Source: JAZDFC01 sp043808235 (GTDB lineage Bacteria; Bacteroidota; Ignavibacteria; Ignavibacteriales; Melioribacteraceae). Taken from it: 64,000 nt of DNA. The stretch lies in the NCBI GenBank assembly GCA_043808235.1, contig JAZDFC010000035.1, positions 1 to 64,000 of the forward strand, written 5' to 3'. The notes beneath the pieces were generated by a model. It was given only the letters and a program-made list of their open reading frames with translations, had not been told where the DNA came from and ran no database searches. Positions 25,809 through 34,174 of this stretch are shown here, piece after piece. A program made the position numbers and the translations under genes. Every line of letters begins with the position of its first letter. Position 1 is the first letter of the stretch.

Positions 25809-27707
25809 TTATGCGTTTATGTTATCAAAATCTATGAAAAACGATCTTGACTGACCTTCTTTTAAATCTTCGATAAATAAGTAAAGCACATGATTTTTTG
25901 CATCGAACTGGTATCGCGGTATCTTAGTATTAATTATATCGGATGATATTTCAATATTGGTAACTGGTTTATTAACGTCAATCTGAACAGTAAAGTTATC
26001 CGTATCGAGATTTCCGGGATTAGTAACTTCAACAATAATTCTTCTTTTGCTAACAGCTTTGTAACTAATCTCTATTCCTCTGCGTTTGTCCCACCAGTTT
26101 TGGAGTTCAGCAATGGATGTAAGCCATATATTTTTCTTTCTTAATAATTTTACCACATCGTTCACAACATTTACATATTCGGGTCGCATCTGGTAGTCGG
26201 TATGTATTTTAAACACATAAAGTCCGCCTTCAAAAATTATCCTATCAATGTCTTCCTCATAGGTGTAAAGTTGGAAATCGGTATTTGTTAATCCATACTG
26301 CTTAATAACTTCATAATCGTCGCGAGAAGTTTTTGAGATTATCATCAAAGGTTTTCCGCCTCTGATAATAATATTGGGAACTGATCTATCCGTCAAAGAG
26401 TCGGTAATCAAATAATCGATACCGGCTTGACGCATGGCTTGCATTGTATTTTCATTAAAGAAACCATACAACGGCATAATACCGCGGACTTCTTTATTTA
26501 TTACACTTTCGAGTTTCTTCTTCGCTACTTCTAAATTCGAAGTTTGAACATCTTTGTCGTAAAGTGAATTCACAGAATCCTGCATCGAAGTGATGTAACC
26601 GATATCCACTATCGCTCCAAATTCAGCAGAACCTGAAATGGATTTAATAATACTTGGATTTTCGGCTGCAACAAACGGATCGACAAAATAAGTGACCGGG
26701 TAACGGTTAGCGTCGATCAATCTCTTAAAATTATATACATTTTCAATATTATTAGTAATAGTTGGTACAATAATAGCCGCAGCTTCGTAAGGCGCCGGCC
26801 AATCTTTAACATAACCGGTTGGACCGTAAGTCAACCAGTTGAAGCTGTTTTGCATCAATTTATCAAAGTAAATAAAATCTTCTTGCGCGCCTATAACTGA
26901 ATTTAATTCGAATCCGAACCATATGAATCTTCCTTTGCCATAACTTCCATAGGCAATACCGGCGCTTTTTTGAATTCCTTCACGTACCAATCCGGCTTCG
27001 CGTCTGAAGTCGTACCAAAAGCTGACCTGAGTGGTTCTCGGTTCAAGGATTTCCGCATATATTGGTCTATCCCATGTCGCAATTTTTAAAGTATATCCCG
27101 AAGGAATTCCACCCGTAAGTGGTAAGTTACCGCGCAGTGTGTGAATTTTATAAAATTCCTCGGGCTTAATTTCAGTGTTGAATTTTATACCGAACGCTTC
27201 GGTAAAGAAATCCCATCCACGCCATTTTCCTTCATCGGAATATGAAGCCGGACCACCGGTTGAGAAAACACTTCCGCCATTTTCTAAAAACTTTTTGATA
27301 TTAAGAATTTGCTTATCACTTAATGATTTTGAACCTGCTAAAATGAGTATCTTATACTCGAAATGCTTTCCTGTTTCAACCGTCTGATCGTCGATAATAT
27401 CATAAGGCACATTGAATCTTTGAAGGAATGTTTCCCACGTACTAATATTATCCCGCAGCCAGGTACTTCCTGCCGGAAGCATGTTCTCGGTATATTTAGA
27501 ATATAAGAGCGCTGCTTTATCCTGCTTCTTTAACGAAAGCACGGATAGATTTTCAGTGGAAGGAAGGATTTCCGACATATCATATTTCCCGTAAACATTT
27601 CTGACAACAAGAAGGAATACAAGAGCCGAAGCAATAATAAATAATATTCCTGCTATGAAAATAATCGGGTAATTTACCTTCAATCCTCTTTTAGCTGTTA
27701 TCGCCAC
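25809..27707 (-). CDS. Membrane-anchored deacetylase-fold protein, probable pseudoenzyme
   Basis: A 632-residue protein with one N-terminal membrane helix (about 12-35) and a periplasmic body. The domain order is the same as in the downstream paralogue: GATase-like domain (about 63-295), NodB-like domain (from about 305) and a C-terminal beta domain. Where the catalytic Asp pair should be it reads AAIIVPTITNN (309-320), and no HxxxH is present, so both acid and metal ligands are lost. It overlaps the small membrane-protein gene by 10 bp. Likely a structural or polymer-guiding part of the secretion machinery, by analogy with inactive modules of synthase-dependent systems. Confidence 0.72.
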   Translation of the reverse strand: MAITAKRGLKVNYPIIFIAGILFIIASALVFLLVVRNVYGKYDMSEILPSTENLSVLSLKKQDKAALLYSKYTENMLPAGSTWLRDNISTWETFLQRFNVPYDIIDDQTVETGKHFEYKILILAGSKSLSDKQILNIKKFLENGGSVFSTGGPASYSDEGKWRGWDFFTEAFGIKFNTEIKPEEFYKIHTLRGNLPLTGGIPSGYTLKIATWDRPIYAEILEPRTTQVSFWYDFRREAGLVREGIQKSAGIAYGSYGKGRFIWFGFELNSVIGAQEDFIYFDKLMQNSFNWLTYGPTGYVKDWPAPYEAAAIIVPTITNNIENVYNFKRLIDANRYPVTYFVDPFVAAENPSIIKSISGSAEFGAIVDIGYITSMQDSVNSLYDKDVQTSNLEVAKKKLESVINKEVRGIMPLYGFFNENTMQAMRQAGIDYLITDSLTDRSVPNIIIRGGKPLMIISKTSRDDYEVIKQYGLTNTDFQLYTYEEDIDRIIFEGGLYVFKIHTDYQMRPEYVNVVNDVVKLLRKKNIWLTSIAELQNWWDKRRGIEISYKAVSKRRIIVEVTNPGNLDTDNFTVQIDVNKPVTNIEISSDIINTKIPRYQFDAKNHVLYLFIEDLKEGQSRSFFIDFDNINA

Positions 27708-28204
27708 CTTAGTGACTCCTCATTATTTTTTGCACGACGTTCTTCTTCTCTCATTCTGTTTTCTTCTTGCGAGGGTTCAATATATCCTTCGTTGGTGTAA
27801 CGTAAGAATTTCTTTCTTGCATTATATTCGTTTGTCGATGTAGACGGTCTCTGATATCTTGAATCAGAATGGCTTGATGTACCAACATAAGTGGGTCGCA
27901 TTTCGGGGCCAGGCGCATAAGATTCAGCCGGAGGACCGTATGAAGGTTGCCTTTGATATTCGGGCATAGGTTCTCTTTGCTGATATTCTTCAGCGTAAGA
28001 TCGCCTACCGGTTTGTCCCATTCGCTGCTCAACCATAATTGGAGTTGGAGCAACCAATTCAGCAGGAATTGTCGCAGGCTGTGCCGGTGTAACTTTACCT
28101 TTACGTTCTCTCATTTTATAGAGAATATAGGCACCAACAGCCAATATAAAAGTCGATATCGTAGCGACCAGTATGATTAAAGAAAGTATTGGAATCAGTT
28201 CCAT
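27698..28204 (-). CDS. Small single-pass membrane protein with long disordered tail
   Basis: A 168-residue protein I do not recognise. One membrane helix (about 5-29, LSLIILVATISTFILAVGAY) is followed by a cytoplasm-like basic stretch (KMRERKGK). The rest is low-complexity and rich in Pro, Gln, Tyr, Arg and Glu (YQQREPMPEYQRQPSYGPP), so it is probably disordered. It ends with charged helix-like residues. It lies 26 bp after the glycosyltransferase gene and overlaps the next gene by 10 bp, so it is co-translated with them. A scaffold or assembly role for the polysaccharide synthase is plausible but inferred from position only. Confidence 0.7.
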   Translation of the reverse strand: MELIPILSLIILVATISTFILAVGAYILYKMRERKGKVTPAQPATIPAELVAPTPIMVEQRMGQTGRRSYAEEYQQREPMPEYQRQPSYGPPAESYAPGPEMRPTYVGTSSHSDSRYQRPSTSTNEYNARKKFLRYTNEGYIEPSQEENRMREEERRAKNNEESLRWR

Positions 28205-28230
28205 ATTGTACCTCAGTTAATATTCAAAAT

Positions 28231-29676
28231 TTATTTTGCCGGTTGAGCAGCCGGACGAATAGGGGCTGAGCCAGAGGTGCCTTGACCGCCACCGACTCTT
28301 TCCAATTTACCCCAGGTCATTTGTATTCCTAAAAATTCTTCTACTGTGGCCATAGCTTTTGTAATGTCAATAATAAGAATGAAGATTAGCCTATAAACAA
28401 AAGAATAAAGTATTAATCTGAATTCTTCTTTCTCCGCCGCCACACAATATAACGCAGCCATCATGTCGAGGATCATAATTCCAAGCCACCAGAAAAATAC
28501 TAGACTTGAAAAATCATAAATAACTGCGACTATGATAAAGAACAGATTAGCGAAAATATTCATAGCCGGCCAAATCAATGATTCATAAAACATGGACCAA
28601 AGAATAAGTGTATTATTAAAATTGATAGTTGGATTAATTATATGCTTTTTATGTTTTCTTACAGCTTGTAAGATTCCGCGTGTCCAGCGATATCTTTGTT
28701 TTAACAACTGATATAAATTAACCGGCGCTTCGGTATAAGCAACTGCGTTTGGTTCGTAATTAACTCTCCAACCTTTAGCTAAAATTTTTAATGTCAGGTC
28801 AGCGTCTTCTGCAAATGTATCACTCGAATAATAACCGGCATCTTTAAGAGCTTGTTTTCTAAATATACCTATTGGACCGGGAATAATATTAACCATTCTG
28901 AGAAAACCTTGAGCGCTGCGAGGCATATTCAATCCTTCGATATACTCAAGAGCTTGTAAATCTGTCATCATATTCTTTCGATTCTCAACTTTAACGTTGC
29001 CAGCTACCGCGCCAACTGCCGGGTCCATAAAGTGACGAATGCCCAATTTCAAACTATTTGGCGATAATTTTGTATCGCCGTCCATACATAAAACAAAATC
29101 ACCTTCAGAATATTGAATTCCGGCATTTAATGCTTTTGATTTTCCGCCGTTCGGTTTATTGATCAACGATATTTTTATAAGTGATTGATGACCTTGCTGA
29201 TATCCAACGAATTCTTCCGCTACTGCAGCAGTATCATCAGTCGAGCCATCATTAACAACAACGAGCTCATAACTTGGGTAATCAAGTTTTAACAACGATT
29301 TGATAGTATCGCGTAATAATTTACCTTCATTATAAACAGGAACAATAATTGAAAAAAACGGGAAATAACCTTCTTTATCCTGAACTGTATATTTCGTTAT
29401 ATAGAAATAAGCCATAAGAAGGATCGAGAAGTATCTAAATAGAAGTACAAAAAGAAATATTACAAGGGCGACGATTGAGGCATAAACTAATAATCCGCTA
29501 ACGGAAAGAACCGTAAGAGGAAGAGTAAAGATTATTACTGCAAGAAGGATAAGAGAAAAAATACCTGAGATAACTATCGCTCTAATTTTCTCCGCACTTT
29601 CATTTCTTCGAGGAGCTTTTACCTCCCGGTTATCGAGCGCTATTTTGTATCTGTTTATTTGGACTTCAGGTGCCAT
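28231..29676 (-). CDS. Processive family-2 glycosyltransferase (polysaccharide synthase)
   Basis: A 481-residue inner-membrane GT2. Two membrane helices (about 31-55 and 60-92) come first. The catalytic domain (about 105-340) has D143 in VVNDGST, the DxD motif D199/D201 in MDGDTK, E290/D291 in FAEDADLT and the QRYRW signature (Q327-W331), all diagnostic of processive synthases such as PgaC, BcsA and hyaluronan synthase. Three or more C-terminal helices and a Pro/Ala-rich tail follow. No PilZ domain is fused, so c-di-GMP control would have to come from another protein. It is the core of the exopolysaccharide locus; the product sugar cannot be told from sequence. Confidence 0.85.
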   Translation of the reverse strand: MAPEVQINRYKIALDNREVKAPRRNESAEKIRAIVISGIFSLILLAVIIFTLPLTVLSVSGLLVYASIVALVIFLFVLLFRYFSILLMAYFYITKYTVQDKEGYFPFFSIIVPVYNEGKLLRDTIKSLLKLDYPSYELVVVNDGSTDDTAAVAEEFVGYQQGHQSLIKISLINKPNGGKSKALNAGIQYSEGDFVLCMDGDTKLSPNSLKLGIRHFMDPAVGAVAGNVKVENRKNMMTDLQALEYIEGLNMPRSAQGFLRMVNIIPGPIGIFRKQALKDAGYYSSDTFAEDADLTLKILAKGWRVNYEPNAVAYTEAPVNLYQLLKQRYRWTRGILQAVRKHKKHIINPTINFNNTLILWSMFYESLIWPAMNIFANLFFIIVAVIYDFSSLVFFWWLGIMILDMMAALYCVAAEKEEFRLILYSFVYRLIFILIIDITKAMATVEEFLGIQMTWGKLERVGGGQGTSGSAPIRPAAQPAK

Positions 29677-29904
29677 ACTTCTTTTCTTTATTTTTGTATA
29701 AAATTTACAATAATAATGCCACTTTGAATCTTTTATTTTGTTGCGTTTTCAGCTTATTTTTTAAATTATCGTGTATCATTTTGCTACAATCGGATATTGT
29801 GACTCATACTAAAACAACCGTAACATACTGAAATTAAATGACTTTTGAAATCTTTTTAAATGTATTGTTTAAATCCGGCTATTAAACCGTATCCAAAACA
29901 TGGA

Positions 29905-32769
29905 TTAGAATATACTCCAGAATGCGCTAATAATAAATGAACCGGAGCTATAACCGTATTGATCTCTTACAGAGCTTCCAACATATCCATAAGCCGAGAA
30001 TTTTAGCCTTTCAAATAATGTATAAAATATTTGAAGATTTGCTTCACGCAAAATATAATCCGCTTCGGGGACGTAACCAATTTTACCACCTGCAGTTATT
30101 TCCCAACTATCTTCATTCATTACAAGCCATTCAGCCCATAAGCTGTGGGAATCAAAACTTTGAGGTGAATAATATAGATTTTGAAATGTGTATTTATAAT
30201 CCGAGAAGTAATATTCGTAACCGAGTTTCAAATTAGGGTAAAATGATTTACCAATACGAAATTGAATATTATTTCCAAGGTTATCAGGGTAATATTCTGT
30301 AGTAGTACTTTGGTCATAATTGCTGCTTGAAACGAGTTGGTAATAACCTGAAACCTCAGCCCCGGAATTAAACTTGTATAATCCACTTATTTTTAATGAA
30401 GAACCTATTAGTCGTGTACTTACTAAGTATGGTGAGTATAAAACAACAGCTCCATCGCTTCTGAAATAAGCAATATCAAATTTGACATTCTTTTTCGGAT
30501 CATACTGGATTCCAAGATTCATTTCCGGTTGATCAATTATTCCCGGAGCTCTCATCTTACCAAATTGCATGTAAAGTAGCCAGTTGACAGCAGGTTTTAT
30601 AAATAAATTTCCTTTCAATGTGGAATAATTTATTTTATTCGAACCATCGCCAAGAATACCTCTAACCCACGATGCTCCAATAGACATCCATTTAGTAACT
30701 CCAACCTCTACGCCAAGTCCGCCATAAATATATTCAAAATTAAGATTATCGGTAAATACATATGCTAATGGATTCAACACCATATACGAAAGGAAATTAT
30801 TGGCGAATTCGCCACTACTGCCGGGTGTTGGAGGGAGCCATCCAAGCCGCTGATCAATCATAAACGACTCTGGCGCTCTTTCTTTAATGCTTTCGTAAAT
30901 TACTCGGGCATCATCATATTCTTTCATCTTAACATATGAATCGGCGAGATAAACAAGTACTTCCACATCATCGGGATAATCAAGCGCTAACCTGTTGAAT
31001 TCTTCGAATGCTCTTAACGAATCACCGCTCCAGTAGTAAACTTTTGCACGCTGAACATCAACATCTTTATCGTATTCGGTTTCCAGGATTCTATCGTACA
31101 TACTTATGGCATCGTTGTTTCTTTTTGCACATAAATATACATCAGCCATTTCATATAAGTATTCATTACTTGGACTAACTTTCTGGAGATAATCTTCAAA
31201 ATATGGAATTGCCTCTTCGCAGTTTCCATCCATAGCAAGATTTCTACCAACATTTAATTCCTGCAATAATCTGTCCTCTTCCTGACGTAATCTAACTGCT
31301 TCGAGCATTGAATTTAGCTGTCCAAGATCAGGATTCTGAGAATCTATTTGACCTGCTCTATCAGCATAACTCTGTGATTGTTCGTACTCCTGTTTTTGGA
31401 ACAGAAGGGTTCCCAGAGTAATTATCGCATTGATATCGTTTGGATTGGAAGCAATGTAATCTTCAAGGTCCTTTTGTCCAAGTTCCAAATCAGTATCAAT
31501 CCATGTTGATAACTGTCCGGCTAATAATTTTGCTTTTTGATTATTCGGGTCATCCGAACGAACCTTTCTAATTTCAGGATAAGCTTCTTCGTATTTATTC
31601 TGATATGAAAGAATTTGCGCATACAAAAATCTGGTATCGGAATCATTTGGCACAGTTGCAAGATATTTTGTTAAAATATCTTCGGCTTGTTCATATTGCC
31701 CGAGAATGGAATAATATTCAGCAATACCACGAATTGCTTCGCCATCGCTTGGATTCTGGTTCAACCTTTCCTGGAATTCAGCTATCTTCTGTGCGTATTT
31801 ATCATTTCTGTATTGGGTAACTTTTGCCCAAAGCTCGTTAAATTTTTCAGTTCCTTCATTATTGGCTTTAAGATATTGAAGTTGCTCATAGGCCTCTTCC
31901 AGTCTATTCTTCGAAATTAACTCATTAACTAATCTAAACCTCGATTCTTCATCATTCGGATTGCGTTTTATGACGGAATAATAATGATCGATTGGATACA
32001 CTTTTTCAAAGGCTTTAGGTTGATATTGAGTTACATAAGCTTCTCTTCGTGCAAGGTCCAATCCATCCTCAGCTTCTTTAAAAAACGGTTTAAAACTAAG
32101 AGATTTTAAGAAAGCATCCTCTGCGATTTTGGTTTTTCCCAGCCACAAAGTAAAGTATCCGTAACGGCTCCATAAACGCCAATCTTCCGGATATCTTTCA
32201 ACAAACTTTTTAAGAATTTTTTCGCCTTTAACTATCGAACCTGTTTTAGCAAGAATTTCTGTGTAACGAATTATTTCATCCGGCGAAGCGTTATCATCGC
32301 GAGCTAAATATTCATCATACCATTGCTCTGCCAACTTCCATTCTTCTTTCCAACGGTATGACTTCCCTATTTCAAGATAGTTGAATGGCTTACTTGGATC
32401 TATGGCAATTTCTCGTTTATGACCTTCAATTTTTTTATCAAGCAGTTCGTACCAGAGTTTTATTACCCTGTCAAGATTCTTTTTATATTCGGCATGATCG
32501 GGAGCCAATTTAATCGCCCTTCTAAAATCGAGAACGGCATAACTATACTGTTGACGTTTTTCATGGCATAAAGCACGCAAATTATATCCCTCAGGATATC
32601 TTGCATTGGCTGATACGAATTTGTTAAGAAGGTCAATTGCCTCTCCGTATTTACCGGATTGCATATGCTGCTGAGCCTGCCTTCGTAATCCCTCTTCCTT
32701 GATTTGTCCGATGATTGAAAGATTCATCAACAGAACAAAAGACAGTACAAATAATGATGTCCGTTTCAT
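29905..32769 (-). CDS. TPR and outer-membrane beta-barrel exopolysaccharide exporter
   Basis: A 954-residue protein with a signal peptide ending near SIIGQIKEE. Tetratricopeptide repeats fill about 25-690 (for example GKYGEAIDLLNKFVSANARY and GQYEQAEDILTKYLATVPND). From about 695 to the end alternate-hydrophobic strands rich in Tyr and Gly form an outer-membrane barrel that ends in Phe, as barrel proteins do. The same TPR-plus-barrel order is found in PgaA, BcsC and PelB, which carry polymer across the periplasm and outer membrane. It starts 2 bp after the ATPase gene. A 228-bp gap to the synthase gene follows. Confidence 0.82.
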   Translation of the reverse strand: MKRTSLFVLSFVLLMNLSIIGQIKEEGLRRQAQQHMQSGKYGEAIDLLNKFVSANARYPEGYNLRALCHEKRQQYSYAVLDFRRAIKLAPDHAEYKKNLDRVIKLWYELLDKKIEGHKREIAIDPSKPFNYLEIGKSYRWKEEWKLAEQWYDEYLARDDNASPDEIIRYTEILAKTGSIVKGEKILKKFVERYPEDWRLWSRYGYFTLWLGKTKIAEDAFLKSLSFKPFFKEAEDGLDLARREAYVTQYQPKAFEKVYPIDHYYSVIKRNPNDEESRFRLVNELISKNRLEEAYEQLQYLKANNEGTEKFNELWAKVTQYRNDKYAQKIAEFQERLNQNPSDGEAIRGIAEYYSILGQYEQAEDILTKYLATVPNDSDTRFLYAQILSYQNKYEEAYPEIRKVRSDDPNNQKAKLLAGQLSTWIDTDLELGQKDLEDYIASNPNDINAIITLGTLLFQKQEYEQSQSYADRAGQIDSQNPDLGQLNSMLEAVRLRQEEDRLLQELNVGRNLAMDGNCEEAIPYFEDYLQKVSPSNEYLYEMADVYLCAKRNNDAISMYDRILETEYDKDVDVQRAKVYYWSGDSLRAFEEFNRLALDYPDDVEVLVYLADSYVKMKEYDDARVIYESIKERAPESFMIDQRLGWLPPTPGSSGEFANNFLSYMVLNPLAYVFTDNLNFEYIYGGLGVEVGVTKWMSIGASWVRGILGDGSNKINYSTLKGNLFIKPAVNWLLYMQFGKMRAPGIIDQPEMNLGIQYDPKKNVKFDIAYFRSDGAVVLYSPYLVSTRLIGSSLKISGLYKFNSGAEVSGYYQLVSSSNYDQSTTTEYYPDNLGNNIQFRIGKSFYPNLKLGYEYYFSDYKYTFQNLYYSPQSFDSHSLWAEWLVMNEDSWEITAGGKIGYVPEADYILREANLQIFYTLFERLKFSAYGYVGSSVRDQYGYSSGSFIISAFWSIF

Positions 32770-32771
32770 TT

Positions 32772-34013
32772 TTATAACGCGAATTTAGTTATCGGAACAT
32801 AAATTTGATTTGATTCATTTTCAGCCGAGAGAACATATTCCATCATGTTATCGGCATTATCAATCCGTTCGTCAATTTCGATATTTAGAACGGATATATT
32901 TTCAAGCGCAGCATTCATAAATTCTGGATCCGCGCCCGGTAGGTTTCTCTTTAAACCTGACATTAGTTTATTTGCGCTTGATTGATCGCTTCTTACAAGT
33001 AAAACAAGAACTTTATCATCCACAACACAAATTTTATCTTTCTTGTCCACTGATAGCTTTACAGCATTCTGAAGTTGTGTTAAAGTCAGCAAACCTTTCA
33101 TTATTGCGGCTTCTTCAAGTTTTATTGCAACTAAATTGAATGTTTGACCGGTACTTTTGAACAAACCAATCTGATTATTTAGGATTAATAAAAAATCGCC
33201 ATAATTATAAATATTGGAATAGGAATAGGCTTCCGTGGAAACTTCAACATTCCCGGCAGGTCGAATTTCCTGTTTATTAAAAACCCCTGTTTTTCTTGAT
33301 GGTGCGTATTCAACCGTAACGCCTTTATTCGGTTCAATAATATAAGTTGCGGTAAATTGACCTTCAGTATGGCCTACATTTGGCGAAATAACTACAGTTC
33401 CGCCATGATATTTACCTGCTATTTTTTCATCTTGTTTCTGGAGACTGATCGATCCCGTGATGTACTGTGTTATCGTATCGATTATTCCTTTGGCGCGCTG
33501 AGTAGCGGGCTCGCCAACTATAAATAAACTCGTAATATCTTTATCTTCAATAGTTTCAAGCATTTTTAGAAATGTACTTCGCAGTAAATCAAGTTTATTA
33601 AATCCGATGTACGGTGTCAATTCATCAAAAATTATTCTTGATGGATTGTACTGATTAACAACCATAACAATATCATTCAAATATTCGACTAAATGTTCAT
33701 CGGGATTTTGTGTTTCGTAAACGTCGTTTGGAGGGGCAACCCGCACAACAATAATTAAATTCTGATTCATAAAAGCCTGGATATCAAAATTTAGCGAAGC
33801 TGCTTGAATCATTAAATCTTTAGGACGCATATTTGTAAAATACAAACACACTTCCTGTCTTTTTGCGGATTCCAATGCATATTGCAATCCAAGTAAAGTT
33901 CTTCCGGATTTTCTGGGGCCCACTACCATATAGCTACCGCCACGGTAAACACCGCCCCAATTCCTATCAACAAAAGAAAAGCCGGATGAGATTAATCGTA
34001 TATTTGAAATCAT
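32772..34013 (-). CDS. RecA/KaiC-like ATPase with C-terminal degenerate GGDEF-like domain
   Basis: Start taken at ATG 34013, preceded by CGAGGTATCC; an in-frame ATG at 34067 has no such site. The 413-residue protein begins with a RecA/KaiC-type ATPase: Walker A is VGPRKSGRT (31-39), with Arg in place of the usual Lys, and Walker B is PSRIIFDEL. From about residue 265 the sequence follows the GGDEF fold (FNLVAIKLEEAAIMKG, then ICVVDDKVLVLLVRSD, then ANKLMSGLKRNL), with VDDKV where GGDEF should be and no inhibitory RxxD site. It would not make c-di-GMP. It is the first gene of the exopolysaccharide string, so a control or receptor role is plausible. Confidence 0.68.
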   Translation of the reverse strand: MISNIRLISSGFSFVDRNWGGVYRGGSYMVVGPRKSGRTLLGLQYALESAKRQEVCLYFTNMRPKDLMIQAASLNFDIQAFMNQNLIIVVRVAPPNDVYETQNPDEHLVEYLNDIVMVVNQYNPSRIIFDELTPYIGFNKLDLLRSTFLKMLETIEDKDITSLFIVGEPATQRAKGIIDTITQYITGSISLQKQDEKIAGKYHGGTVVISPNVGHTEGQFTATYIIEPNKGVTVEYAPSRKTGVFNKQEIRPAGNVEVSTEAYSYSNIYNYGDFLLILNNQIGLFKSTGQTFNLVAIKLEEAAIMKGLLTLTQLQNAVKLSVDKKDKICVVDDKVLVLLVRSDQSSANKLMSGLKRNLPGADPEFMNAALENISVLNIEIDERIDNADNMMEYVLSAENESNQIYVPITKFAL

Positions 34014-34160
34014 TTGGATACCTCGAAATATTAACTTCTTTATTAAAAACAAATTACATGCCGCCAATTACACCATATTCATAAGAAAAATGGCATTTTT
34101 GAAAGCATTTCAATCCTATTTTGAGAATATCAGTACTACTGCCTCAAAATATTACATTCT

Positions 34161-34168
34161 CAAAAATA
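34161..34168 (-). promoter_or_regulatory. Candidate Bacteroidota -10 element (TATTTTTG on the minus strand)
   Basis: It fits TAnnTTTG, in the gap between the GH9 gene and the ATPase gene. A TTTG at 34192-34195 lies 23 bases upstream, slightly wide for a -33 element. It could start the exopolysaccharide string. Weak evidence. Confidence 0.3.
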
Positions 34169-34174
34169 TACAGC

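Noticed and set aside
28231..29676. Cellulose synthase BcsA
   Set aside because: QRYRW and DxD are shared by all processive synthases, but no PilZ domain, BcsB or BcsQ-type partner is present, so the product was left open.
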